Shown piece by piece: positions 21,270 to 29,005 of a DNA stretch of 33,367 nucleotides. Source of the DNA: a virus; IMG/VR virus record IMGVR_UViG_3300032046_003129, positions 1 to 33,367 of that record. One strand, given 5' to 3'. The position numbers were made by a program, and so were the translations under genes. Below the pieces are notes generated by a model. The model was given only the letters and a program-made list of their open reading frames with translations. It ran no database searches and was not told where the DNA came from. Each line of letters opens with the position of its first letter. Position 1 is the stretch's first letter.

Positions 21270-23838
21270 TGAAAACGAAAGGGTCTATGTTTTAAAAACT
21301 ATAAAAGACTTGGTTTCTAAATCTTGGTATGATTCATTTGGTGTGTTTTCATCTTATTATTTGGGTGGTTATACGCCTGATTGGTCAAGAGATGGAATAC
21401 ACCATTTCCAATGGAATGCAATTATTGAAAATCGTTTAATTCAGAAGAAGTTGAGTTCTGATGAAGAAGAATTTTCGCCTGATACGTTGATATTGAATAG
21501 TGATGGTAAGGTTAATAATCGAATTGTTATTGAAGCTCCAAGAGATAGTGCGAAAAGCACAAAATTTACAGTTCATTATCCTATTTGGGAATTATATAGA
21601 AATTCAAATCAAAGAATTGTATTAGTATCGAATACATCATCTCAAGCAAAATCATTTTTGAGAGAAATTAAAGACCACTTGAAAAGAAATGATGTTCTTA
21701 TTAATGAATTGGGTACGCTTATTCCAAAGTATCCTGATATATGGACTCAAAATGAAATTACTGTTAAAAGAATAGCTAAGTATAAGGATGCTAGTATTTC
21801 GGCCGTTGGTGCTGGAGGAAGTATTTTATCTCGTAGAGCTGATATATTGATATGTTTTCCAGGTTATACAAGAATTGAACTGAAGGATGGAAGTAAGAAG
21901 ATTAGAGATGTATGTGTTGGTGATATGGTTAAAACACATCTAGGAAATTTTAAAAGAGTTACAAAGCTGTATAGACATAAGTTTTGTGGAGATATGCTGA
22001 AAATTTGTACGAAATATCAGAAGGTAGTAGTTACAAAAAATCACCCTTTCTTTGTTGGTGGTAAATGGATTAGGGCTAAGAATTTAAAAATTGGGGATAG
22101 ACTTACTCGACATTTTTGTAAAAAGAGAAGTTGTATTCATTTTCCCAAAGGAAGATATCATAATGCCGAGAAGAGGATTAAAGATTTTGAGATTTATGAG
22201 AGTTTTGCTAAATGGTTAGGTTTCTATGTTGCAGAAGGATGCACTAAAAATAACAATACAATTGCTTTTACGTTTAATAGTAAAGAGAAAGAATATATAA
22301 AATTTATAAGGAATGTTGGGGAAAGGTATTTAGGCAAGTCTTATATTGATAGACATTTAGAGTGGGCTACCAGTATTTTATTCTATTCTAGTAGATTTGC
22401 TCATACGTTACGTTATCTTTTTGGTAGTTACGCAACTACTAAGTGTTTACCTGAACTTGTATTTAGATTCAATGATATATTGAAGGCTAATTTTTTGTTT
22501 GGGTTATTTATGGGCGATGCTCATATTTGTAAAAATGGAGCTTTTCAATTTAGTAGTGCCTCTAAGAAACTAAGAAATAGTGTTGTTGGTTTGTTAAAAA
22601 CAATCGGTATTTCTGCTACGTGTTTATATGATTATAAGAATTTACAAGGGACATATGGTAAAGCGAATAGTTATCGGTTATATGTTAATTCTATAGATGC
22701 AAATAAGATACGAGCTATTGCGGAAAATGATTATGTTATTAAGAATATTCAAAAGGTAGAAAATTATACAAGGTATATATATAATCTTGAAGTTGAGGGC
22801 GATAATTCATATATTGCAAACGGATTTAATGTTCATAATTGTGATGATATTTTGAGGCTTGAAAATACTCGTACAGAGGAACAGCGTATAAAGGTTAAGG
22901 AGTGGTTCAATAAAGTGTTATTGCCTATTTTAGTTCCTAATGGTAGATTAGTTTTTGTGGGTACGGTATGGCATCCTGTTGATTTAATTGAGGAAATGAT
23001 GGCAGACCCGACTAACGATATAAGAGTTAGATATAAAGCTATTTTGGATTTTGATAATCAAGAGGTTTTATGGCCTGAAAGATATTCTTATGATACTTTG
23101 ATAAAGAAAAGGGATAGTCCTACTTATGGAAGATTAGCTTTTAATATGTCTTATCAAAATGAAGTTAGTGATGACGAAACAAGTTTGATTAAATATTCCT
23201 GGGTTAAAGATGCTAAATTGGCAGGGAGTAAATATAAGTTATGGGATAGATGGAATGAGGCAGAAAATCCATTTGATAGAGTTATAATAGTTGGTGGTGT
23301 CGATTTGGCTATTAGTCAGAGTATTACTGCTGATTATTTTGCTTTTGTTACTCTTGCAATAGAAGTGTCTAGTGGTAAGCGTATTGTACTTGATATAGTT
23401 AGGGAGAGATTAACGCCTTCCCAGCAGAGAGCATTAATAGCAGATAAATTTGAAAAGTTTAAACATTCTGTTATAATGGTAGAAAGCAATGCTTATCAAG
23501 CAGCTTTGGTTAAAGATATGAAGGAATATACTAGTATTCCTATAAAATCGTTTATAACTTCAGAGGAGAAGTATGACCCGTTATTAGGAATTAACTCGAT
23601 TGCAGTTCTTTTAGAAAATAAAAAGTTTGTGTTTCCTTCGGATTTTAGTGATATTAGGACAAAGGATAATGTAGGATATTTATGTGATGGATTAATTACT
23701 TATAGACCTGACAAGCATACGGAAGATACTGTAATGGCTTTATGGTTTGCGAATACAGCAGGTAGGAAACTTGAAATGACATTTTCTAAGGAAGAGTATG
23801 AGGTTGAGTCTAATTTATTTAATTTTGAAAAAATATGA
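21208..23838 (+). CDS. terL: Terminase large subunit containing an intein
   Basis: The frame extends back to 21127, but that part is a shadow of the previous gene; ATG 21208 gives 876 residues, or about 547 after removal of a 329-residue intein. The ATPase has APRDSAKST (Walker A, 21535-21561) and ADILI/CDD (Walker B, split by the intein). A motif III-like RLVFVGTVWHPVDLI follows, then an RNase H-fold nuclease with VGGVDLA, VESNAYQ and HTEDTVMALW as the likely metal-binding acidic positions. It cuts concatemers and pumps DNA into proheads using ATP. Activity requires splicing, since the Walker B acidic residues follow the insertion point. The portal gene overlaps its stop by 4 bases. Confidence 0.9.
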   Translation: MALSLWTKNPLEAEQVLSCLNENERVYVLKTIKDLVSKSWYDSFGVFSSYYLGGYTPDWSRDGIHHFQWNAIIENRLIQKKLSSDEEEFSPDTLILNSDGKVNNRIVIEAPRDSAKSTKFTVHYPIWELYRNSNQRIVLVSNTSSQAKSFLREIKDHLKRNDVLINELGTLIPKYPDIWTQNEITVKRIAKYKDASISAVGAGGSILSRRADILICFPGYTRIELKDGSKKIRDVCVGDMVKTHLGNFKRVTKLYRHKFCGDMLKICTKYQKVVVTKNHPFFVGGKWIRAKNLKIGDRLTRHFCKKRSCIHFPKGRYHNAEKRIKDFEIYESFAKWLGFYVAEGCTKNNNTIAFTFNSKEKEYIKFIRNVGERYLGKSYIDRHLEWATSILFYSSRFAHTLRYLFGSYATTKCLPELVFRFNDILKANFLFGLFMGDAHICKNGAFQFSSASKKLRNSVVGLLKTIGISATCLYDYKNLQGTYGKANSYRLYVNSIDANKIRAIAENDYVIKNIQKVENYTRYIYNLEVEGDNSYIANGFNVHNCDDILRLENTRTEEQRIKVKEWFNKVLLPILVPNGRLVFVGTVWHPVDLIEEMMADPTNDIRVRYKAILDFDNQEVLWPERYSYDTLIKKRDSPTYGRLAFNMSYQNEVSDDETSLIKYSWVKDAKLAGSKYKLWDRWNEAENPFDRVIIVGGVDLAISQSITADYFAFVTLAIEVSSGKRIVLDIVRERLTPSQQRALIADKFEKFKHSVIMVESNAYQAALVKDMKEYTSIPIKSFITSEEKYDPLLGINSIAVLLENKKFVFPSDFSDIRTKDNVGYLCDGLITYRPDKHTEDTVMALWFANTAGRKLEMTFSKEEYEVESNLFNFEKI
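21853..22839 (+). mobile_element. Intein with LAGLIDADG homing endonuclease
   Basis: The segment is 987 bases in frame (329 residues), from Cys1 (CFPGYTRIELKDG) to the final VHN, followed by Cys+1 of the host protein. N-terminal Hint blocks include VVVTKNHPFFVGGKWIRAKN, and the C-terminal block is YIYNLEVEGDNSYIANGFNV. WLGFYVAEG (22213-22239) and LFGLFMGDAH (22495-22524) are the two endonuclease motifs, both with an acidic residue at the end. All splicing residues (Cys1, block-B His, His-Asn, Cys+1) are present, so it looks active for splicing. Confidence 0.92.
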
Positions 23839-25481
23839 ATATATCACAGCGTTTTGTTAATAGCAGATTAGGTAAAGGTGTTCGAGGAGTATTAAAAAGA
23901 GTTTCTGAAATGAAGGTTATTAATAGGAATTATTTATTAAGCGATTTAACGTATAGGCTTCAAACTTATTTCAATTTTTTTTCATTAAGTCCGACTGTTG
24001 ATGAAAGCAGGGTAAATTATTTTCTGGCACGAGCTTTATATAAAGGAAGTGTTATATCTGATGAGGTAGGTAATAGTTATGGTGAGGAATATTTATTATC
24101 TTCACCATTTTCAAAAGCTATTGTTAATGCTACTGTTGCGTTTATGTTAAATGAAATGCCTAGAGTAAATTATGAAGATGCTAGTTTTGATGAATATGAG
24201 GATTATGTAAATCAGTGGATAGACACTAATAGTACAGATGTATTTAAGGTGATACAGAAAGCATTATCAGAAGGTGATGGTTATATTTTAATTAAGAATG
24301 AATTTAATGCACCTGTAATTAGATTAAGACCTGAAAATGTTACTAAGATTGTGAATGTAAATGATTATACCGATTTGATTGGTTATAATGTAGATAATGT
24401 AGTTTATGAAACAGATAGTGAGGATAGTTCTAAGATTAATAAAATTCAATATAAAACAATGTATAGGAAATTTGCTCCGTATGTAGTTACTGTTAGAACA
24501 GATAAAGATAATAATCATACAGTTGTAAAAATTGATGGAGAAGATACTAATATTCCGTATGAAAATCCTAGTTTTAATAATGAAAGTTTAGCTTTAGTTG
24601 ATGATTTTAAAGATTTGTTTAATGATGTGGTTCAAGAGGAAAGACCTTTGCCGATTATACAATTTTCGAATGAATTAGATGAGGAGAGTATTTATGGTGA
24701 GAGTGAGTATAGGAATTTATATTATTTATTTCTCAGATATCATCAAGTATTAGATAATGCAATAAAAAATAATGTATTTAATTCTGTAAGTATGCCGATA
24801 ATAAAAGGAGTTACAGATATGGGTACTTTTTTGAGTGAGAATGGTGTCTGGGATGATGTGGAGAAAAAATATAAATTGAAGTTAGACCCGAAAAAGGTTA
24901 TAGTAGGTGGTGAGGGTTTTGATATCAGTATGTTAAGTGCTTATGATAGTGTTGGAGGTGCTAAAGATTTATTAAATATCTTATTCTGGTTAATAGTTCA
25001 AGCGAGTGAAGTACCTGAGTTTGTATTTGGAACAGCAGTTCAGAGTTCAATGGCGAGTGTTAGTGAGCAGATGCCTGTAATGGTTAGGAAAGCTAAAAAG
25101 AAACAGAAAGAATTTAATACCTCTATAAAACAGTTAGTTGAAACGGCTATTTATTATATGAGTATAAATGGAAATACTGATGTTGAGGTTGGAGATATAA
25201 AAATTATTTGGGGTTCGATACTTGACGAGGATATGGAAAAACGTATAAGATTAGTTGAAACTTTAGATAGTATGGGGTTAGTAACTGATAAAACAAAAGC
25301 AGAGATATTGCAGGTTGGTAAATATGTATCAGATGTTGAAGATGAAGTTAGTGAGGCAAGTTCTGAGGCTAAAGATAGGATGGAGGAATTTCAGTTTAAA
25401 CCAGCAGGAGTAGCTCGGGAAGAGGAAACTTCAAATAAGGGGAAACAAACTCCGATTGAAGGAGAAGGTGAGGAAGTTTAA
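23835..25481 (+). CDS. Portal protein
   Basis: The 548-residue product follows terL, overlapping its stop. It has the features of SPP1 Gp6-like portals: a mixed N-terminal part with GEEYLLSSPFSKAIVNATVA, a clip/stem region, LPIIQFSNELDEESIYGESE, LFLRYHQVLDNAIKN and a later QASEVPEFVFGTAVQSSMAS segment. The C-terminus is acidic and low-complexity. It forms the dodecameric ring at the capsid vertex through which DNA is packaged. The size and context are right for this family. Confidence 0.85.
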   Translation: MNISQRFVNSRLGKGVRGVLKRVSEMKVINRNYLLSDLTYRLQTYFNFFSLSPTVDESRVNYFLARALYKGSVISDEVGNSYGEEYLLSSPFSKAIVNATVAFMLNEMPRVNYEDASFDEYEDYVNQWIDTNSTDVFKVIQKALSEGDGYILIKNEFNAPVIRLRPENVTKIVNVNDYTDLIGYNVDNVVYETDSEDSSKINKIQYKTMYRKFAPYVVTVRTDKDNNHTVVKIDGEDTNIPYENPSFNNESLALVDDFKDLFNDVVQEERPLPIIQFSNELDEESIYGESEYRNLYYLFLRYHQVLDNAIKNNVFNSVSMPIIKGVTDMGTFLSENGVWDDVEKKYKLKLDPKKVIVGGEGFDISMLSAYDSVGGAKDLLNILFWLIVQASEVPEFVFGTAVQSSMASVSEQMPVMVRKAKKKQKEFNTSIKQLVETAIYYMSINGNTDVEVGDIKIIWGSILDEDMEKRIRLVETLDSMGLVTDKTKAEILQVGKYVSDVEDEVSEASSEAKDRMEEFQFKPAGVAREEETSNKGKQTPIEGEGEEV

Positions 25482-25498
25482 TTTATTTTGATAATACA

Positions 25499-25705
25499 AT
25501 GCCAGACTTTAAAACTTTAGCAGATGCAGGTAGTGTTGGTGTTAGTTTAGCATTAATAGCAATGGTTTGCTTTTTAGCGAAGTTATTAGGCAATCATCTT
25601 GACCATTTGAATAAGGCAATATTAGAGATGACTGTAGTATTAGCTAAGCTAGGTTCTACAGTTGATAAGGCTTTGAATAAGATAGAAAAGAAATATAATA
25701 AATAA
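25499..25705 (+). CDS. Small membrane protein, possible holin-like
   Basis: The 68-residue product has a short soluble start, one membrane segment (VGVSLALIAMVCFLAKLLGN, residues about 13-32) and a helical tail (HLNKAILEMTVVLAKLGSTV) ending in Lys. This is the shape of small phage proteins of the BhlA/hemolysin-XhlA type and of some holins. It lies before the endolysin, so a lysis role is possible. The A/T leader precedes it. Confidence 0.6.
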   Translation: MPDFKTLADAGSVGVSLALIAMVCFLAKLLGNHLDHLNKAILEMTVVLAKLGSTVDKALNKIEKKYNK

Positions 25706-25722
25706 TATTTTATTATTAATTT

Positions 25723-25863
25723 ATGAAAAAGCAAAAGTTTGCAAGTATTAGTAAGATAAAAAAAGAGGATAAGGTAATTGATTATGATGAGGAAAATGTA
25801 GATACGAATATAACGAGAAAAATGTTTGAAAAAGAATATAAGGAAAGGAGGAAAAAGAAATGA
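25723..25863 (+). CDS. Small charged hypothetical protein (46 aa)
   Basis: The ATG at 25723 opens 46 codons of mostly charged residues (MKKQKFASISKIKKEDKVID and on), with the stop overlapping the endolysin ATG. The AGGAGG that serves the endolysin is inside its end. The tight overlap supports it being translated. Function unknown. Confidence 0.5.
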   Translation: MKKQKFASISKIKKEDKVIDYDEENVDTNITRKMFEKEYKERRKKK

Positions 25864-26939
25864 GTGATTTTAAATTTAATGTTCCGAAACTACTTGAAAA
25901 AGGTGCTTGGTTTGATTATAGATTTTTAAAAGGTGGTTATATATCACGAGGTAATAGAGATTTGAATAAAGTTAGCACTTTGTTTATACATCATACAGTT
26001 ACGAATCAAGAAAAGAATCTGGATAAGGAAGTTCGGTATGTTCATTATCTGCATACTGATATAAGAAAATTTAATAGCATCGGGTATAATTTTATTGTTA
26101 GTAGTGAGGAAATAAATGGTTATGCAAAAGTAGCATATACGCTAGATTTAATTCAGATAGGATATCATACAGCTAATTTAAAGGGCTGTAAGGGAGTACC
26201 TGCAAGGCTTGGAAATGTATATGGTATAGGAATAGCAATAGTGGGTAATTTTGTAAATGTAAATCCAAACAATGCACAACTAAGGTCTATTCATGAGCTA
26301 ATTAAAGAATTGGTTTATCAGGAAGATAGCAGGTTACCTCTTTTAAAAGATTGGGATGTAATGATTCCGCATTATTTAGCAGATGCAACTGCCTGTCCAG
26401 GCAATTGGAATAATTATAAGCCTCTGGTAATAGACCCGCCTGTCATTGAACCTCAAAAAGATAACCTATATCATGTATATCGAAATGACACTGAATTAGG
26501 GGCTTACAGCTCTGAATCTAAGGCGTTAGATAAGTTTATAGATGACGCTGCTAATAAAGTGTTGTATAATAATGTTGACTTAACTTTTCAATTTAAAAAT
26601 AATATGAATAGATTAGAACAGGCAATTTCGGATTTAACAACTGAAATGAAAAAATTAAAAGAAGATTTAAGTAAATATCAGATAAATGAAAAGAAGTTTG
26701 AGCAGATTATTGAAAATATGCAGGAGGATTTGAAAAATAAAATTATGGATATAAATAATAAATATACTAGCGTTTATAAGGAAATTGGTTTGGAAGATAA
26801 AGACCGTAATCCTGAAATGTTAAAGGAAGCTATAATAGAGATTAAATCTCAGATAGGTAAAGGTAAGGTTTTTGATAATATTTTAAATTTTATTAAAGAT
26901 ATATGGCAGAAAATAAAGTCTCCGAAAAAAGACAAATAG
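25860..26939 (+). CDS. Endolysin: N-acetylmuramoyl-L-alanine amidase with coiled-coil tail
   Basis: Residues about 38-185 are an Amidase_2 domain: TLFIHHTVTN (His44/His45), GYNFIVSSEEINGYAKVAYT, GYHTAN (His103), GIGIAIVGNF and IPHYLADATACPGNW (His171, Cys179). These are the zinc and catalytic positions of amidases that cut between muramic acid and L-Ala of peptidoglycan. The C-terminal half (about 225-345) is a long charged coiled coil, not a known cell-wall-binding repeat, which is unusual. A strong Shine-Dalgarno (AGGAGG at 25846-25851) gives efficient translation. The holin gene overlaps its end by 37 bases. Confidence 0.85.
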   Translation: MSDFKFNVPKLLEKGAWFDYRFLKGGYISRGNRDLNKVSTLFIHHTVTNQEKNLDKEVRYVHYLHTDIRKFNSIGYNFIVSSEEINGYAKVAYTLDLIQIGYHTANLKGCKGVPARLGNVYGIGIAIVGNFVNVNPNNAQLRSIHELIKELVYQEDSRLPLLKDWDVMIPHYLADATACPGNWNNYKPLVIDPPVIEPQKDNLYHVYRNDTELGAYSSESKALDKFIDDAANKVLYNNVDLTFQFKNNMNRLEQAISDLTTEMKKLKEDLSKYQINEKKFEQIIENMQEDLKNKIMDINNKYTSVYKEIGLEDKDRNPEMLKEAIIEIKSQIGKGKVFDNILNFIKDIWQKIKSPKKDK

Positions 26940-27178
26940 CGTTAAGTACGTTTTGGGATATGGTAGATGTATTGAGATGGAGTGGTATTCCAGCAACTGG
27001 AGTATCTGCATTTTTTCTTTTACTAAAAGAAATTATTGAAGTATCGTATGTGGAGAATGTACCTGCTTGGGTTGCTTTAATTCCTTATATAGGTGTTGGT
27101 ATTAATGTTATCTGGTTTGGTATCAAGAGATATAGAGAATATGCGTTAGGAGAAAGAAAGATTGAGGTAAAAAAATAA
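26903..27178 (+). CDS. Holin-like protein
   Basis: The 91-residue product has a charged N-terminus and two membrane segments: WSGIPATGVSAFFLLLKEII (about 26-45) and PAWVALIPYIGVGINVIWFG (about 54-73), then a basic end. Size, two-helix topology and overlap with the endolysin gene are typical of holins that open the membrane for lysis. A run of seven A bases directly precedes its stop codon; see the next entry for a possible frameshift. Confidence 0.7.
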   Translation: MAENKVSEKRQIALSTFWDMVDVLRWSGIPATGVSAFFLLLKEIIEVSYVENVPAWVALIPYIGVGINVIWFGIKRYREYALGERKIEVKK

Positions 27179-27357
27179 TAGATGATTTACTGCCTGATAA
27201 AATTAATGGCTGGGATAGATTATCTAGGGATTCGGATATTCGCAGAAAGATAAAAGAAATAGGAACTTCGTCTGAGAGATTGACTTGCTTATTTGGCTGT
27301 ATATTATTTAGTGTACTAGTTTCGATATTATTAGTTTGTTTTATTTATAATGGCTGA
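27175..27357 (+). CDS. Membrane-protein ORF with no ATG/GTG/TTG start near its front
   Basis: The frame encodes DDLLPDKINGWDRLSRDSDI, then a basic stretch and a hydrophobic end, CLFGCILFSVLVSILLVCFI, followed by three residues. It fills the gap between the holin and the next gene and overlaps the next ATG by 8 bases, so it looks real. No ATG or GTG exists in frame and the only TTG (27280-27282) would drop most of it. Candidate starts are ATA at 27175 or 27178, with GAGGT at 27164-27168 as a ribosome binding site. Alternatively, A-AAA-AAA just before the holin stop (27169-27175) could give a -1 frameshift that fuses holin and this ORF. A spanin-like or second lysis-membrane role is possible but unproven. 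Confidence 0.5.
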   Translation: MIDDLLPDKINGWDRLSRDSDIRRKIKEIGTSSERLTCLFGCILFSVLVSILLVCFIYNG

Positions 27358-28309
27358 TAAGTCTATTCTACCTGTAAAAGTTCGTAGTTCGATTAGGAAT
27401 ATAATTTCAGATATTAATAGAAATTATAAATCGCTTGGTAAAAAACTAGCAAGTGTTTCAAAAAAGATTAAAACTAAAAGTAATTTTGAACTCCGTAAAT
27501 CTGAAATTCATTATTTAATTAGTAAAACAAACAATGAAACTAAAAAAGAAATTGCTGAATATAGTCATGTATTAGCTAAGGCAGGCGTTATTAAGAATAT
27601 AAATGAGTTTACTAAATTAGATATTCCAAAAGTTTTACCTGACAAATGGTATGAGTATTTAGATGTTGTAAATGATATTTTGAGACGGAAGGTAATTTAT
27701 TATTATAATTTGGAACAGGAAGATGGTCGAACACTTGAGGAACGGATTAAGACTTTAATTTATGGTGCAGAGGAAACAGTTGAAGCTTTAATTAAGCAAG
27801 GTATAGAGGAAGGCTGGAGTGCATGGGAATTAGCAAATAAAATCGAGCAATATATTTCACCTGATAGAAGAAGTAAGTTAGTATCACCTTGGTCAATTAT
27901 TCGGGCAGATAAGGATATGCCTATTTCATATATACCTGAAAATGTACCAGCAGGTGCAGTTGATTTTAATGCATATCGAATTGCTATAACTGAATTAACA
28001 AATCATTATCGTTGGGCAGTTGTAGATTCAAGCAAAGATTGTCCGTTTGTAGTTGGTTGGAGATGGGTTTTAAGTCCTTTGCACCCCAAAAAAGATATTT
28101 GTGATGATTGGGCTTCACATGAGGAAGGTATAGGTTTTGGAGTTTATAGTGATGCAGATGAGATTATGAAATTTGGGCATCCGTTTTGTAAATGCGATAT
28201 ATATACAATTACGGTATTTCACAAAGAATTTAAAAAGTATTTTGATAAAGCGTATAAAAAGTTAGATATTTCAGATAAGATTTTAGAGTCTGCTGGATTG
28301 CTTGAATAA
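27350..28309 (+). CDS. Minor head protein (Mu gpF / SPP1 gp7-like)
   Basis: The 319-residue product is helical for about 160 residues and then contains AYRIAITELTNHYRWAVVDS, GWRWVLSPLHPKKDICDDWA and a final GHPFCKCDIYTITVF. The His-Pro-x-Cys-x-Cys end is the hallmark of the Mu F-like minor head domain. Such proteins sit near the portal inside the head and are needed for head assembly or DNA delivery. It comes soon after the portal, as expected, but separated from it by the lysis genes. Confidence 0.85.
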   Translation: MADKSILPVKVRSSIRNIISDINRNYKSLGKKLASVSKKIKTKSNFELRKSEIHYLISKTNNETKKEIAEYSHVLAKAGVIKNINEFTKLDIPKVLPDKWYEYLDVVNDILRRKVIYYYNLEQEDGRTLEERIKTLIYGAEETVEALIKQGIEEGWSAWELANKIEQYISPDRRSKLVSPWSIIRADKDMPISYIPENVPAGAVDFNAYRIAITELTNHYRWAVVDSSKDCPFVVGWRWVLSPLHPKKDICDDWASHEEGIGFGVYSDADEIMKFGHPFCKCDIYTITVFHKEFKKYFDKAYKKLDISDKILESAGLLE

Positions 28310-28374
28310 AGTTTGGAGATTTGTTATATTATGTCAATGAGTTTATACTCTAATTAAATTATTAAAATATATTT

Positions 28375-28716
28375 ATGTTAAAAAGAATCTTATGTCCTAG
28401 AGAAGGTTGTGAGGGTATTATAGCTCATATTACAGGTACTAGAATGGTAAGTATTAAACGGTCTAATCAGCGATTTCAGATAATTGGAAGTGATTATTCT
28501 TTAATAGCTACATGCCCTTATAGCACCTGTCCAGCAGAGGTGAGTATTATTTGTAAAAATGGTATAATAGACGAAACTTTATTAAAAATCGAAAAACAAG
28601 ATTTAAATTTAGATAATAAAAAAAATGGAGAAATCAAAAACAATATTGAGGGAGGAACAGGGGAGTCAGGAGAAGATAAAGACAAATCCAAAAAGAATAA
28701 AAAAGTTAAAAAATGA
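28375..28716 (+). CDS. Small zinc-ribbon-like protein
   Basis: The 113-residue product has LCPREGCEG and ATCPYSTCPAEVSIICKNG, two Cys pairs that look like a small zinc ribbon (residues about 6-62). A highly charged, disordered tail of Lys, Glu and Gly follows. It starts after a 65-base gap with an A/T leader. The last 92 bases overlap the next ORF in another frame. It could bind nucleic acid or be a structural accessory; the family was not recognised. Confidence 0.55.
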   Translation: MLKRILCPREGCEGIIAHITGTRMVSIKRSNQRFQIIGSDYSLIATCPYSTCPAEVSIICKNGIIDETLLKIEKQDLNLDNKKNGEIKNNIEGGTGESGEDKDKSKKNKKVKK

Positions 28717-28993
28717 AGATGATATAGAGGTAGTTGAAAAGGTAAAAAAGACAAAACGGATAAAGATGGAAATTCCACCTCAGCCAAGATATGATATTTC
28801 TGATATTAAAGGAAAGTTAAATTTAATGCAATTTAGAGCTAGAATATTTATGTTATCAAGAGAGGATGTTATAAAAGATTTTACTTTTTTAGTTAAGAAT
28901 AATAAATTAGTAAATGCTCGGTCTTGTTTTCTTGAATTAAAACGTATTGGTTTTGGCAGCCTTCTTGCTACTAGCGGTATAGACTTAAAATAA
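28625..28993 (+). CDS. Head-region hypothetical protein overlapping the zinc-ribbon gene
   Basis: The frame is 122 residues; the first 47 are Lys/Glu-rich and overlap the previous gene, and an internal ATG at 28766 would give a 75-residue form (MEIPPQPRYDISDIKGKLNL and on). The part after the overlap is a compact helical domain (FRARIFMLSREDVIKDFTFL) with no known motif. Either this is a real out-of-frame overlap or the true start is internal. It precedes the protease/scaffold gene, so an assembly role is possible. Confidence 0.5.
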   Translation: MEKSKTILREEQGSQEKIKTNPKRIKKLKNEDDIEVVEKVKKTKRIKMEIPPQPRYDISDIKGKLNLMQFRARIFMLSREDVIKDFTFLVKNNKLVNARSCFLELKRIGFGSLLATSGIDLK

Positions 28994-29005
28994 GTTTAAT
29001 TAAAT

